From an uncultured Kiloniellaceae bacterium (lineage in GTDB: Bacteria > Pseudomonadota > Alphaproteobacteria > Kiloniellales > Kiloniellaceae): a stretch of DNA of 64,000 nucleotides. Shown one piece after another: positions 26,298 through 35,525 of the stretch. Under the pieces are notes generated by a model. That model worked only from the letters and a program-made list of their open reading frames with translations, was not told the origin of the DNA and did no database searches. Numbering within the stretch: position 1 is the stretch's first letter; each line of letters begins with the position of its first letter. The stretch lies in contig CANLSF010000008.1 of the NCBI GenBank assembly GCA_947493695.1, positions 124,001 to 188,000 on the forward strand, read 5' to 3'. A program made the translations under genes and the position numbers.

Positions 26298-27242
26298 ATG
26301 CGCTTTACGCTTCGTCAGCTGGAATACTTTGTGGCCGCCGGGGAGACCGAGAGCATCGCCCGTGCGTCGGAACGAACCTCGATCTCGCCACCGTCCATTT
26401 CGACCGCGATTTCGCAGTTGGAGAAGGAGCTTGGCGTACAGCTCTTCGTTCGCCGTCACGCACAGGGGCTTTCGCTGACGCCTGCCGGTCGCCGGTTGTT
26501 GCGCGAAGCAAAGGCTCTACTGGAACAGGCCGAAGGACTTTACCACCTGGCCGATGAGGTGAGCGGGCAGCTTCGCGGCAGTCTTTCGATTGGCTGTCTG
26601 GTCACGCTTGCGCCGATGATTATCCCCGAGCTTTCACACTCCTTTTCCACTGCTTTTCCAGAAGCTGAGCTGCGACCGGAAGAAGCCCATCAGGAAGCCT
26701 TGCTGGAACGCTTAAGGCGCGCGGATATCGATGCGGCGATCACCTACGATCTTCAGATACCGAACGATATCGCTTTTCGTCCACTGGTGAGCTTGCCGCC
26801 GCATGTGCTGGTGGGTGAAGGCCACCCCCTGGCAGGGCGCAAAAAAGTGGCTCTGACGGAACTTGCCGCTGAGCCTTTGATTCTCCTGGACCTTCCCATC
26901 AGCCGCGACTACTTCCTCGCGATGTTTATGCGCGAAGGACTGGAGGCGAACGTTGGCGCGCGCTCGGCCCATCAGGACGTTGTGCGGACAATGGTTGCTA
27001 ACGGTCACGGCTACAGTCTGGCGAACATCCGGCCACGCTCGGATCAGGCGATGGACGGCCGGAAATTGGTCAGGTTGGCGTTGTCCGGCGATTATCGCCC
27101 GATGGCAATCGGTGTCGCGACAGCCGCGCAGATCAGCCAGTCCCGATTGCTGAAGGCTTTCGAGGAACACTGTGCATCCCGGATTTCCGAATGCCACATC
27201 CCAGGCATGGTCGCGCCGGACGAGGAGGCTAAAGAAACCTGA
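26298..27242 (+). CDS. LysR-family transcriptional regulator
   Basis: 314 aa. The N-terminal winged helix is clear (TLRQLEYFVAAGETESIARASERTSISPPSISTAISQLEKELGVQLFVR), followed by a linker helix and a two-lobe co-inducer domain (LSIGCLVTLAPMIIPEL, and GHGYSLANIRPR). It is convergent with the aspartate dehydrogenase gene (10 bp apart) and probably co-transcribed with the quinone reductase. Likely targets are the reductase and the divergent aspartate dehydrogenase/tct promoter region at 28.1 kb. Confidence 0.87.
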   Translation: MRFTLRQLEYFVAAGETESIARASERTSISPPSISTAISQLEKELGVQLFVRRHAQGLSLTPAGRRLLREAKALLEQAEGLYHLADEVSGQLRGSLSIGCLVTLAPMIIPELSHSFSTAFPEAELRPEEAHQEALLERLRRADIDAAITYDLQIPNDIAFRPLVSLPPHVLVGEGHPLAGRKKVALTELAAEPLILLDLPISRDYFLAMFMREGLEANVGARSAHQDVVRTMVANGHGYSLANIRPRSDQAMDGRKLVRLALSGDYRPMAIGVATAAQISQSRLLKAFEEHCASRISECHIPGMVAPDEEAKET

Positions 27243-27252
27243 TAGTACACGC

Positions 27253-28074
27253 CTAAGTCCCTACAATCATCGACGCCGTGAGCCGCCGTAAGGTCGCTAT
27301 TACACTGAGCGCGGTGATCTTTCCCGTCGGTGGATTTTCCGGGGTTGGAATGTTCTCGATGGTCATGTTGAGCCGGGAAGAGTCGGATTCCACCGTGACC
27401 GTGTGGGTGTTGCGGGTCACCGTCGGATCGGCCCAGATTTCCACCTCGGTGCGCTCCGGACCTATGCCCGCAAGGGCCAGTGCCGCGCCGACATTGACGT
27501 TTGCCGGAAAGCCTGTTGCGGCTTCACGGGCGTTGCCGGAAAAGACCTTTGTCGGTGTTGTGATCGCATCGACGTCGATTGCATTCTGAACCAGATGCGG
27601 TGCGCCTTTCAGGCCTGCAGGCGGCTTCCGCGTGGTTAGGCGGATGGATTCAACCTCTCCCTCGGCGACCGCCTTAACCGCATCCAACCCGAGCAGCGCA
27701 CCTGTCGGCACAACAATCCTGGCGCCGGTCTCTTCCAGACGTTCGATCAAATCCAAATGATTGAGTAGCACACCCACGGAGAGGGGAACTAGGGTTCGAC
27801 CCTGGGCAACGACCGAGTCCGCGATTTCCATAAAGACCGCGGCGGGCGCGCATTCAACCACGATATCGGCCTCGCCGGCGAGGTCGCCGAGAGGAAGTAT
27901 TTTCGGCGGAGATTGAAAACCTGCAACCCGTTTTGCAGCACGATCCCGGTCACGCGCCGATACCGCCGTAAGGGCTAAACCAGGGATAACTCCGGCGTCG
28001 ATCCTGCGTGCAACCTCCAGTCCGATCGTTCCCAGTCCAGCTATTGCAATGCGTTGATTTTGCTTGTTAGTCAA
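27253..28074 (-). CDS. nadX: L-aspartate dehydrogenase-like protein
   Basis: 273 aa. The Rossmann motif is IAIAGLGTIGLEVARRI, then a dinucleotide-binding region, VPTGALLGLDAVKAV, the catalytic domain segment with KPPAGLKGAPHLVQN, and GFPANVNVGAALALAGIGPE with TEVEIWADP and NTHTVTVESDSSRLNMTIEN, which match archaeal and bacterial aspartate dehydrogenases. The reaction is oxidative deamination of aspartate to iminoaspartate/oxaloacetate with NAD(P). It stands divergently from a tripartite tricarboxylate transporter, not beside nadA/nadC, so a catabolic rather than NAD-biosynthetic role is more likely. The symbol is therefore by family only. Confidence 0.8.
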   Translation of the reverse strand: MTNKQNQRIAIAGLGTIGLEVARRIDAGVIPGLALTAVSARDRDRAAKRVAGFQSPPKILPLGDLAGEADIVVECAPAAVFMEIADSVVAQGRTLVPLSVGVLLNHLDLIERLEETGARIVVPTGALLGLDAVKAVAEGEVESIRLTTRKPPAGLKGAPHLVQNAIDVDAITTPTKVFSGNAREAATGFPANVNVGAALALAGIGPERTEVEIWADPTVTRNTHTVTVESDSSRLNMTIENIPTPENPPTGKITALSVIATLRRLTASMIVGT

Positions 28075-28162
28075 AGGATGATCCGCCGTTTCTCAATTCA
28101 ATCATGGGTTCAATTAAGCCAGGTGCCGGAGGTGAGGCGATCGCATAATAGGGTGTCTCTTC

Positions 28163-28189
28163 GTGAAAAATCCATGCTATGGTTTTCAC
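28163..28189. promoter_or_regulatory. Nested palindrome in the AspDH/tctC divergent region
   Basis: Outer arms GTGAAAA (28163-28169) and TTTTCAC (28183-28189) enclose inner arms CCAT (28072+100, i.e. 28172-28175) and ATGG (28179-28182) around GCT, with a 2-base asymmetry on the left. It lies in the 163-bp gap between divergent nadX-like and tctC genes, 49 bp before tctC. It suits a dimeric regulator such as the LysR protein at 26.3 kb, or an RNA hairpin in the tctC leader. Confidence 0.4.
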
Positions 28190-28237
28190 GTCTTTGCATT
28201 CAAAAAACAAAACGAAACAAATATCAGGGAGATTTTG

Positions 28238-29206
28238 ATGACGAAGTTCAGGCCGTTTTTGGGAGCTGCTGTAGCTGCAGCCACGTTTGCAGCAGCAACG
28301 TCGAGCGCGTTTGCAGCGGATATCCCATGCAGTACAGCCAAGCTGATCGTGCCGTGGAAAGCGGGTGGCGGCACACACATTATTTTCTCGACCTTCGAGG
28401 AAACCATCAACAAACTCGACGTTGAACCTAAGATCCAGGTTGTGACCGTGCCCGGGCAGGGTGGTAACAAAGGTGCGAAGGAAGCCCGAAAGGCTAAAGC
28501 CGACGGCTGTACGCTATTTGCGATCCATCAGAGCGCGATCGTCGGTTATCTCAATGGCCGCGTGGACTTCACCTGGGATGCTTTCGACATGGTTGCGCAG
28601 GTGACCAGCACGCCGGAACTGATCGGTGCTGCAGGCGGAGTGCCCTGGAACAGCTATGAGGATATGATCGCGGCCGCTAAAGCCGATCCTGAAAGCCTCA
28701 AGCTGGGCGCCACCTTCGGCTCAACCAGTCAGTTCATGTGGGTTCTGCTGGAAGGCCTGACGGATACCAAGTTCAAGTATGTGCCTTTCGATGGCACAAG
28801 AGAGCGGATTACTGCGCTTCTTGCCAACACGATTGAACTTGCAACGATCAACGTTCCGACTGCCCGCAAATACGTCGCGACCGGCGAACTGAAGGCCTTT
28901 GCGATTGCCGCGGATAAGCGTTCCAAGCATCTGCCGGACGTCCCGACGCTCAAGGAGCTCGGCACCGACATGACCTATGCTCTGGACCGGGGAATCGTTG
29001 CACCCAAGGGAACACCGAAAGACGTGATCGCCCATTGGGGAGAGATCTTCAAGAAGGCCGCTGCGGACCCTGAACTGATCGCTGCGATGGAAGCCAAGGG
29101 CACGGATGTGAAGTGGGTCGGACCAGAAGGTTATGCCGCCTGGTTTAAGGATACCTACGACGCCCACGAGAAAGTCGCGATCGACATCGGCATGTTCAAG
29201 AAATAG
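28238..29206 (+). CDS. Tripartite tricarboxylate transporter substrate-binding protein (TctC/Bug)
   Basis: 322 aa from ATG 28238, with AGGGAGA (28226-28232) 5 nt upstream. A Sec signal peptide ends at AFA-AD (residues about 1-27). The mature protein begins CSTAKLIVPWKAGGGTH, typical of Bug receptors, which use such a loop to bind carboxylates through water molecules; later segments are QGGNKGAKEARKAKADG and AIAADKRSKHLPDVPTLKELG. It captures a carboxylate in the periplasm for the TctAB carrier. A hairpin separates it from the tctB gene. Confidence 0.88.
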   Translation: MTKFRPFLGAAVAAATFAAATSSAFAADIPCSTAKLIVPWKAGGGTHIIFSTFEETINKLDVEPKIQVVTVPGQGGNKGAKEARKAKADGCTLFAIHQSAIVGYLNGRVDFTWDAFDMVAQVTSTPELIGAAGGVPWNSYEDMIAAAKADPESLKLGATFGSTSQFMWVLLEGLTDTKFKYVPFDGTRERITALLANTIELATINVPTARKYVATGELKAFAIAADKRSKHLPDVPTLKELGTDMTYALDRGIVAPKGTPKDVIAHWGEIFKKAAADPELIAAMEAKGTDVKWVGPEGYAAWFKDTYDAHEKVAIDIGMFKK

Positions 29207-29254
29207 CCGAACGTCATGAGGCTTGGGACTGCCTGAGTTTCATACTGCAATCGG

Positions 29255-29309
29255 GTGTGGCCTGTTCACGAAGACGAACGGGTCACACTTGACGCACGCG
29301 ATTTTTTTT
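29255..29309 (+). terminator. Intercistronic hairpin between tctC-like and tctB-like genes
   Basis: Arms GTGTGGCCTGTTC (29255-29267) and GAACGGGTCACAC (29276-29288) pair over 13 bp with two G-U pairs and an 8-base loop. An eight-T run follows at 29302-29309, 13 bases beyond the stem. It may be a partial terminator or a 3' stabiliser favouring the receptor transcript. Confidence 0.55.
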
Positions 29310-29334
29310 CAATAACCGAAAAGCTGACACCATT

Positions 29335-29835
29335 ATGTCATTGCCAAATCGGGACACGATCATCGCGATCGTGCTGCTGTTCTTCACCGGTGTGCTGATC
29401 TGGGCGAGCTTCGATATTCGCAGCCCTGACTACGGTACGCTTGCACCTTCCGCCTGGCCGCGCAGCGTACTGGCAATCCTGCTGGTATTCGGTCTGATCT
29501 ATCTTTTTCAGTCCCTGCGAGCGATGCCCAGCGAACAGAATACTGCACAGAGTGATGAACGAGGCGGCCTCGTTGGCTGGTTTATCAAGTACCGAAATCC
29601 GCTTTGGTGCTACTTCATTTACTTCCTCTTTCTGGCGACCTTGCCGATTTTCGGCGCGCTGGTCGGTGGGATTCTACTGGTCTTCTGCTTGCTTTCGATT
29701 CTGGGAGGGTTTGCACCTAAAAAGCTGCTGCTTCACGGCGCCATTGCGACGATCTCCATGGGCGCCATGTGGTCGATCTTCACCTTTGGTCTGCGTGTGA
29801 TCCTGCCTCGCAGCTCATTCATCGACGGGATTTAG
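29335..29835 (+). CDS. Tripartite tricarboxylate transporter TctB-like small subunit
   Basis: 166 aa with four hydrophobic segments: about residues 8-26, 41-56 (WPRSVLAILLVFGLIYLFQSL), 85-115 and 130-150. The pattern LAPSAWPRSVLAILL is typical of TctB proteins. Preceded by a receptor gene and followed 17 bp later by the large TctA subunit, so the assignment is secure. Confidence 0.85.
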   Translation: MSLPNRDTIIAIVLLFFTGVLIWASFDIRSPDYGTLAPSAWPRSVLAILLVFGLIYLFQSLRAMPSEQNTAQSDERGGLVGWFIKYRNPLWCYFIYFLFLATLPIFGALVGGILLVFCLLSILGGFAPKKLLLHGAIATISMGAMWSIFTFGLRVILPRSSFIDGI

Positions 29836-29852
29836 GGACGGGAAGCGCAAAC

Positions 29853-31505
29853 ATGCTGATCGAAAACCTCCTGGGTGCCATCGCCGAAATCGGCAACCTT
29901 CAGACTCTTGCCTTCATGATCATCGGTGCGACGGCCGGTCTGATTTCCGGCGCTATTCCAGGCTTCACCATTGCCATGGCGGTCGTGCTGACCTTGCCCT
30001 TTACCTTCGGTATGCCCCCTGCGCAGGGTATCGCCACCATGATCGGCGTGTTCGTTGGCGGGCTTTCCGGTGGTTTGATGTCCGGTATTCTGACCGGTAT
30101 TCCCGGCACACCCTCGTCGGTGGCGACCACCTTCGATGGCTTCCCGATGGCGCGGAACGGCGATCCCGGCTTTGCATTGGGGCTCGGGGTGTGGGCCTCC
30201 TTTTTCGGCGGGATTATTTCGGCGGTTCTGCTGATCGCCGTCGCGCCGCAACTGGCGCGTGTCGGACTGGAATTCCAGCCCTGGGATTACTTCTCCCTGG
30301 TTTTCTTTGCCTTGACCATAACCGCCAGTCTCGCGGGCCAGAATCTGGTCAAGGGACTGATCGCGGGCGCACTGGGACTTCTGATCGCGACCTTTGGCGA
30401 GGACGACATCAACGGCGTCGCGCGCTTCGATTTCGGCATTGAATACCTTCAGGAAGGTTTCGGGTTTTTGCCCGTCCTGATCGGCCTTTTCGCCTTCAGT
30501 CGCCTGATGACCGATGTGCGTGATCCCAAGGCCGCGACCATGGCGTTGACCGATATGCAGGAAGTCAGCATCCGGATCGAACATCGGCGGGCGGCGCTCA
30601 CGGTTCTGAAGAACTGGGGCAATCTCATCCGTTCATCCTTGATCGGCGTCTTTACCGGTATTCTTCCTGCCGCCGGATCGTCGATCTCCAACGTGCTGGC
30701 TTACGATCAGGCGAAAAAAGCCTCCAAGACACCTGAGGAGTTCGGCACCGGGTGCGCGAACGGCATCATTGCACCCGAGTCCGCCAACAATGCCACGGCG
30801 GGTGGCTCTCTGATCACCATGATGGCGCTGGGGATTCCCGGCGACATCATCACGGCGGTGATGCTGGGCGCGCTGTTGATTCACGACGTCATTCCGAGCC
30901 CCAGCTTTATCACCGAAGCACCGGTTTTGGCCTATTCGATCTTCCTGGCGTTCTTCATCGCCAACTTCCTGGTCCTGGGCCTGCAATCCGGTGCGTTGAA
31001 ACTCTTTGTGCTGGTTACGCGGGTGCGGATGTATGTGCTTGCGGCGGTCATCCTGGCCTATTGCGGGATCGGTGTCTTTGCATTGCACAACATCGTGTCG
31101 GATATCTGGACGCTCTTCATTTTCGGCATAGTTGGGTACATCCTGCGCAATCTCGGCTTCCCGCTTGCGCCGGTTATCCTGGGGGTCGTCCTGGGGCCGA
31201 TTGCTGAGAAATGGCTCTCCCGCTCGCTCGCCATCTCGACCGATGTATCGCTCTTCCTCACACATCCCTGGTCGCTGTTCTTTATCATTGCCGCCGTTTT
31301 CTCCATGGTGTTTACGCTCTATCAGCGCGACCGCGGCAAGCGTCCCTGGACCCGTTTCTATCCACCGGCCCTGATGCTGTCATTATCCCTGCCGCTGTTT
31401 ATGATGGAGGGGGTTATACGTCCGGTGGTCGCCGTCTGTCTGGTCGGCGCGGGACTTCTGCTGCTGTACCGCGCAAAGAAACCCCAGACCGTGAACGAGG
31501 GCTGA
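29853..31505 (+). CDS. Tripartite tricarboxylate transporter TctA-like permease
   Basis: 550 aa from ATG 29853; the frame is open further upstream into tctB. About 12 hydrophobic helices. The duplicated family motif appears as GAIPGFTIAMAV near residue 32 and MSGILTGIPGTPSSVATTFDGFPMARNG near residue 75, and again GILPAAGSSISNVLAYDQAKK and ESANNATAGGSLITMMALGIPG. It forms the Na+- or proton-coupled channel with TctB. The following aldo/keto reductase gene starts 10 bp after the stop. Confidence 0.9.
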   Translation: MLIENLLGAIAEIGNLQTLAFMIIGATAGLISGAIPGFTIAMAVVLTLPFTFGMPPAQGIATMIGVFVGGLSGGLMSGILTGIPGTPSSVATTFDGFPMARNGDPGFALGLGVWASFFGGIISAVLLIAVAPQLARVGLEFQPWDYFSLVFFALTITASLAGQNLVKGLIAGALGLLIATFGEDDINGVARFDFGIEYLQEGFGFLPVLIGLFAFSRLMTDVRDPKAATMALTDMQEVSIRIEHRRAALTVLKNWGNLIRSSLIGVFTGILPAAGSSISNVLAYDQAKKASKTPEEFGTGCANGIIAPESANNATAGGSLITMMALGIPGDIITAVMLGALLIHDVIPSPSFITEAPVLAYSIFLAFFIANFLVLGLQSGALKLFVLVTRVRMYVLAAVILAYCGIGVFALHNIVSDIWTLFIFGIVGYILRNLGFPLAPVILGVVLGPIAEKWLSRSLAISTDVSLFLTHPWSLFFIIAAVFSMVFTLYQRDRGKRPWTRFYPPALMLSLSLPLFMMEGVIRPVVAVCLVGAGLLLLYRAKKPQTVNEG

Positions 31506-31515
31506 GGCGACAGCA

Positions 31516-32472
31516 ATGGAATACATCCCTCTTGGGCGCACCGGATTGCAGGTCAGTGCCGCAGGACTTGGCTGCGGCGGTCATAGCCGGCTCGGTCAGG
31601 GCTATGGTGAGAGCAGCGCCCATTCGCTGGGCATTGTCAGAGCCGCGCTCGACCTGGGCATCAATTTCATCGATACGGCGGCGGTCTATAAAACCGAAGA
31701 AATCGTCGGCGAGGCCGTGGAGGGGCAACGGGACAGCGTCGTCATTTCCACGAAGTTGCCAATAGTGCCCTCCGGTGAATCCGCGCTGGGAGAGGTTTAC
31801 GTCTCGGGTGAAAGCCTGACCGTGAGCCTGGAGGAGAGTCTACGAAAACTCCGGACCGATTACATCGACATCCTGCACCTGCATGGCGTTATGCCCGCTC
31901 AGTATGGTTATTGCTGCGACGAGCTCGTACCTGCACTTCATCGTCTGCGCGATCAGGGCAAGATCCGCTTCCTGGGGTTGACCGAACGCTTCATTTACGA
32001 TCCGCAGCACGCGATGCTGACCAGGGCCTTGCAGGACGATACCTGGGACGTCGTAATGACCGGCTTTAACGTGATTAATCAGTCGGCCCGCCAACGGGTC
32101 TTCGCGCAAACCACGGCCAAGAACGTTGGAACTCTTGTGATGTTTGCCGTGCGCCGCGCCTTGAGCAATCCAGAGGCATTGAAAGCGATGATCGATGATC
32201 TCGTCCAACAGGAACTTGTCGACGCTGACGTGCTCAATGGCGACGATCCTCTCGGTTTTTTGCGTTCTCTCGGGGGTGCAAAGTCTGTGGTGGAGGGGGC
32301 TTATCGCTTTTGCCGGCATGAGCCCGGTGCGGATGTGGTTCTCACGGGAACGGGCAACGCGGCGCATCTGCGAGAGAACGTGGCTTCCATTCTATCGCCG
32401 GCGCTTACAGAGGACTGCCAGAAACAGATAGACCGTCTTTTCGGCGCGATCGACTCCGTTTCCTGTAACTGA
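31516..32472 (+). CDS. Aldo/keto reductase
   Basis: 318 aa. The start EYIPLGRTGLQVSAAGLGCGGHSRLG is standard. Catalytic residues are in GINFIDTAAVYKTEEIVGEAV (Asp and Tyr), STKLP (Lys) and DILHLHGV (His). The later NADPH-binding part is less typical and the C-terminal half diverges from the common galactose dehydrogenase-like AKRs. It begins 10 bp after tctA and is followed 10 bp later by a nitrilase gene, so all three steps of uptake and metabolism are likely one operon. Substrate unknown. Confidence 0.83.
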   Translation: MEYIPLGRTGLQVSAAGLGCGGHSRLGQGYGESSAHSLGIVRAALDLGINFIDTAAVYKTEEIVGEAVEGQRDSVVISTKLPIVPSGESALGEVYVSGESLTVSLEESLRKLRTDYIDILHLHGVMPAQYGYCCDELVPALHRLRDQGKIRFLGLTERFIYDPQHAMLTRALQDDTWDVVMTGFNVINQSARQRVFAQTTAKNVGTLVMFAVRRALSNPEALKAMIDDLVQQELVDADVLNGDDPLGFLRSLGGAKSVVEGAYRFCRHEPGADVVLTGTGNAAHLRENVASILSPALTEDCQKQIDRLFGAIDSVSCN

Positions 32473-32482
32473 GGCTCAAGTC

Positions 32483-33292
32483 ATGCGCCTGCTTGCCTGT
32501 CAGATCAATATTCCCTCCACGCGCAGCCCGGCAGCCAGGGACGCACATCTCGACAGCGTGGCACAGAAGCTCGTGACTGCGCTCTCGGACACCCCGGCTG
32601 ATCTCGTTGTCCTGCCCGAACTTTCGGCAATTGAATACTCGCGGGAGAGTTTCAGCCGGCTTGACCTGCTGGCCGAAGATCTTGAAGGGCCATCATTTGA
32701 GCGCTTTCGGGAAATCGCGAAGCGTTTCGATGTTGCGGTTGTCTACGGCATCCCCCGAAAAGGCGACCAAGGCTACCATATCTCCCAGGTCGCAGTCGGG
32801 CCGGACGGTGCGGTCATCGGTTCTTTCGACAAGCTTCATCTGGCGCAGTACGGCGCCTCTATGGAGAAGGAGTATTTTCAACGGGGCGAGGCGCCTTTTT
32901 CTTTCTCGTTTCGTGGAGTGAAGATTGCGCCGATCATCTGCTACGACATCCGCTTTCCAGAACTCACCAGATCCTTGGCGCTTGAGCATAATGCAGACCT
33001 GATCCTGCATTGCGGCGCCTATGCGCGTGACCCCTCCTTCTACAGCTGGCACCATTTCGTCGTGTCGCGGGCGCTTGAAAACCAGCTTTTCTTTTTAAGC
33101 CTCAATCGTGCGGGCGCGGATTTCGGGAACTCGGTTTTTTGCCCGCCCTGGATCGATGAAACGGCCCCCCCACTGGCTTTTCCAGAGCATGATGAGGCCT
33201 TCATCGCCTGCGAAGTGGACCTCGCACGTATTGCAGAGGTTCGCCGCGAATACAGTTTTCTTGCCGATCGCCGCGCCGGTTACAGGCCGTAG
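32483..33292 (+). CDS. Carbon-nitrogen hydrolase (nitrilase superfamily)
   Basis: 269 aa. The triad is visible: Glu in LVVLPELSAIEY, Lys in GSFDKLHLAQYG, Cys in APIICYDIRFPEL. The size and lack of extra domains match the omega-amidase/aliphatic amidase or N-carbamoyl hydrolase branches rather than nitrilases with a longer C-terminus. It is the last gene of the tct operon and would release ammonia from an amide or carbamoyl group. It converges with the GFA gene, 16 bp apart. Confidence 0.85.
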   Translation: MRLLACQINIPSTRSPAARDAHLDSVAQKLVTALSDTPADLVVLPELSAIEYSRESFSRLDLLAEDLEGPSFERFREIAKRFDVAVVYGIPRKGDQGYHISQVAVGPDGAVIGSFDKLHLAQYGASMEKEYFQRGEAPFSFSFRGVKIAPIICYDIRFPELTRSLALEHNADLILHCGAYARDPSFYSWHHFVVSRALENQLFFLSLNRAGADFGNSVFCPPWIDETAPPLAFPEHDEAFIACEVDLARIAEVRREYSFLADRRAGYRP

Positions 33293-33308
33293 CGCACCCT
33301 CGTCGCGA

Positions 33309-33746
33309 TCACCTCGCGGAGACAAGCTCTTTGTCCGGCTCTACCGGAGGTTTTGAAGGGGCAATTTCATCCATGATTTCATGCCAGCAGGCTTTTGCAT
33401 TGGACGTGGCATGTTTGAGAGGAAGCTCGCCAGGGGCAATATCGAGGATCCCGCTGTTCAGGATCATATAAGGCGTCCCCTCCAGCTCGACCGGCAGTGG
33501 AGAACCACAGGTCTTACAGAAAGCCCGCGCATAGGCGGGCGGCGATTTGAGGAGAGGGGCGGTATAAACACAGATCCGGTCCGAACCCTGTGTCCAGCGG
33601 AAACCGGTTCCATGGGCCAGCATTTCAGGCGTAAAGGCACCACCCGTGGCCTTGCGGCATCTTGCGGCGTGGCAGTTCTGGACCGGGCTCACGTAGCCGG
33701 AGATTTCGAACTTAACCTCACCACAGAGACAACTGCCTTGAAGCAT
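33309..33746 (-). CDS. GFA-family (glutathione-dependent formaldehyde-activating-like) protein
   Basis: 145 aa from ATG 33746, preceded by AGAGGGG at about 7 nt; a longer frame begins 45 bases upstream. The Cys motifs are clear: GSCLCGEVKFEI at the start, CHAARCRKATGGAF and FCKTCGSPL, which bind zinc in the Gfa/CENP-V fold. Gfa proteins were named for glutathione-formaldehyde condensation, but many family members have unknown functions. No formaldehyde oxidation genes are adjacent. Confidence 0.85.
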   Translation of the reverse strand: MLQGSCLCGEVKFEISGYVSPVQNCHAARCRKATGGAFTPEMLAHGTGFRWTQGSDRICVYTAPLLKSPPAYARAFCKTCGSPLPVELEGTPYMILNSGILDIAPGELPLKHATSNAKACWHEIMDEIAPSKPPVEPDKELVSAR

Positions 33747-34007
33747 GCGCGTTCCCCTCTCGATTGATAACCGCTGGAAGGTAAGGTCCAATGGATATTT
33801 CTAGACCGTATGTTCCATAAATGGGCCTTCGACGAGGGAATTTTGAGAGGTCAATTCACTCCATAGATGATTTCCGCTGGTGCATTTATGAACCAGTCTG
33901 CAGAAACAAAGGACAGCGAAAGTCTCTGCCCATGCCAATTCGGTGGCTGAAGCTTCTCTGCGCTGTTTTAGTCCAGACTGGCCAGGATCGATGAAACCGC
34001 ACAGGGG

Positions 34008-35387
34008 TTAAGGCTTCCCAAGCACTGTCTCAACGGCGGCTTTCGCCGCTGTTACGATTGTGTCTGCTTCATCCCGGGTCAGACAGAGCGGTGGTGCGAA
34101 GCCTAGAATGTCGCCTTGCGGCATAGCGCGGGCAATGACGCCCTGCTCGGCAAGAGCGGCTGCGATTTGAGGGCCGATCTTCTGCGATGGCTCGAAGAAC
34201 ACCCGATCATCCCTGTCTGCGACGAACTCGAGTGCAGCCAGCAAACCTTCGCCGCGGACTTCGCCGACATTCGAATGTTCCGCGAAAGCGTCCCGCAGTA
34301 TTTTATTGAAATAACTGCCGGTTGCACCGGCGTTTGAAACGAGATCCAGCTCATCCAGGAGTTTGAGGTTGGCGACCCCTGCTGCGGCGCAGATCGGGTG
34401 GGCGGAGTAGGTCCAGCCATGTCCGATAGGGCCCATTTCGTCGGAGCCCTGCTCGAGAACCTTCCAGACCCGGTCGGCAACGATACTGCCCGAGAGAGGC
34501 GCATAGGCCGACGTCAGGCCCTTGGCGATGGTGATGATATCCGGCTCGATACCGTAGTGGTCGGAGCCGAACATGGAACCCAAGCGCCCGAAGCCCGTGA
34601 CCACTTCGTCGGCAATCAGCAGTACGTCGTATTTCTTCAGAACCTGCTGGACCTTTGTCCAGTATCCGCTGGGCGGAGGCACGATACCGCCGGTGCCCAG
34701 TATAGGTTCGCCGATGAAAGCCGCGATTGTATCTGGTCCCTCAGCGAGAATCAGTTCCTCCAGCTTCTCCGCACAGGATTGCGAGAAGGCTTCTTCGTCC
34801 ATCGAGCGGTCTTCGCGCCGGAAAAAGTATGGCGCTTCACTGTGCAGGATCGGCGCGCGCGGCAGATCGAAGGCCTTGTGAAAGAGATCCAACCCGGTAA
34901 GTGAACCCGTCATGACGCCGGAGCCGTGATAACCGCGCCAGCGAGAGATGATCTTCTTCTTTTCCGGCCGTCCGAGAACGTTGTTGTAGTACCAGACCAG
35001 CTTGATGTTGGTTTCGTTCGCGTCTGAGCCTGACAGGCCGAAATAGACCCGGTTCAAGCCTTCAGGCGCCCGTTCGGCGATCATCTTCGCCAGGGTGATC
35101 GAGGTTTCCGTGCCGTGGCCCACGTAGCTGTGGTAGTAGGCCAGTTCATGGACCTGCTTGGCGATGGCCTCGGCAATCTCTGTCCGGCCGTAGCCGACAT
35201 TGACGCAATAGAGCCCGGCGAAGGCATCCAGGCTCTTCCTGCCATCCCGGTCGACGATGTGGACACCGCTGCCTCCGGTGACGATCCGGTTAGGTGTCTC
35301 GCCCCGGGCGTGCCCGGCCATATGGGTCGAGGGATGGAAGAAGTGGGCGCGATCCCACTGGTCGAGCTGGTCGTTGCGCTGGGTCAT
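34008..35387 (-). CDS. Class III (omega) aminotransferase
   Basis: 459 aa PLP enzyme of the omega-amino acid:pyruvate/putrescine/diaminobutyrate aminotransferase group. Marks are a short N-terminal [15 protein letters not shown] stretch, [24 protein letters not shown] (PLP phosphate region), [15 protein letters not shown] (Asp of the PLP pyridine) and [13 protein letters not shown] (Schiff-base Lys). It lies about 1.9 kb from doeA-doeB with a phosphatase and a GNAT gene between. The second step of ectoine catabolism gives diaminobutyrate, which DoeD transaminates; this enzyme is a candidate but nothing in its sequence proves it. Confidence 0.85.
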   Translation of the reverse strand: MTQRNDQLDQWDRAHFFHPSTHMAGHARGETPNRIVTGGSGVHIVDRDGRKSLDAFAGLYCVNVGYGRTEIAEAIAKQVHELAYYHSYVGHGTETSITLAKMIAERAPEGLNRVYFGLSGSDANETNIKLVWYYNNVLGRPEKKKIISRWRGYHGSGVMTGSLTGLDLFHKAFDLPRAPILHSEAPYFFRREDRSMDEEAFSQSCAEKLEELILAEGPDTIAAFIGEPILGTGGIVPPPSGYWTKVQQVLKKYDVLLIADEVVTGFGRLGSMFGSDHYGIEPDIITIAKGLTSAYAPLSGSIVADRVWKVLEQGSDEMGPIGHGWTYSAHPICAAAGVANLKLLDELDLVSNAGATGSYFNKILRDAFAEHSNVGEVRGEGLLAALEFVADRDDRVFFEPSQKIGPQIAAALAEQGVIARAMPQGDILGFAPPLCLTRDEADTIVTAAKAAVETVLGKP

Positions 35388-35525
35388 AGGGTGGTCAATT
35401 CCATCTTTGGTAAAATTTTTTTCGTAAGATGAAAGACGCTAAGCCTCAGGGCAGCGATTGGCAACACCGCTCTCCGGGTGAGGGCAATTTCCCCGTAGGC
35501 TGCAGCGCTTTATCTAAACCCGGCT

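Noticed and set aside
27786-27800. GGGTTCGACCC, similar to a tRNA T-arm
   Set aside because: It lies inside the aspartate dehydrogenase gene and no acceptor, D or anticodon stem can be built around it.
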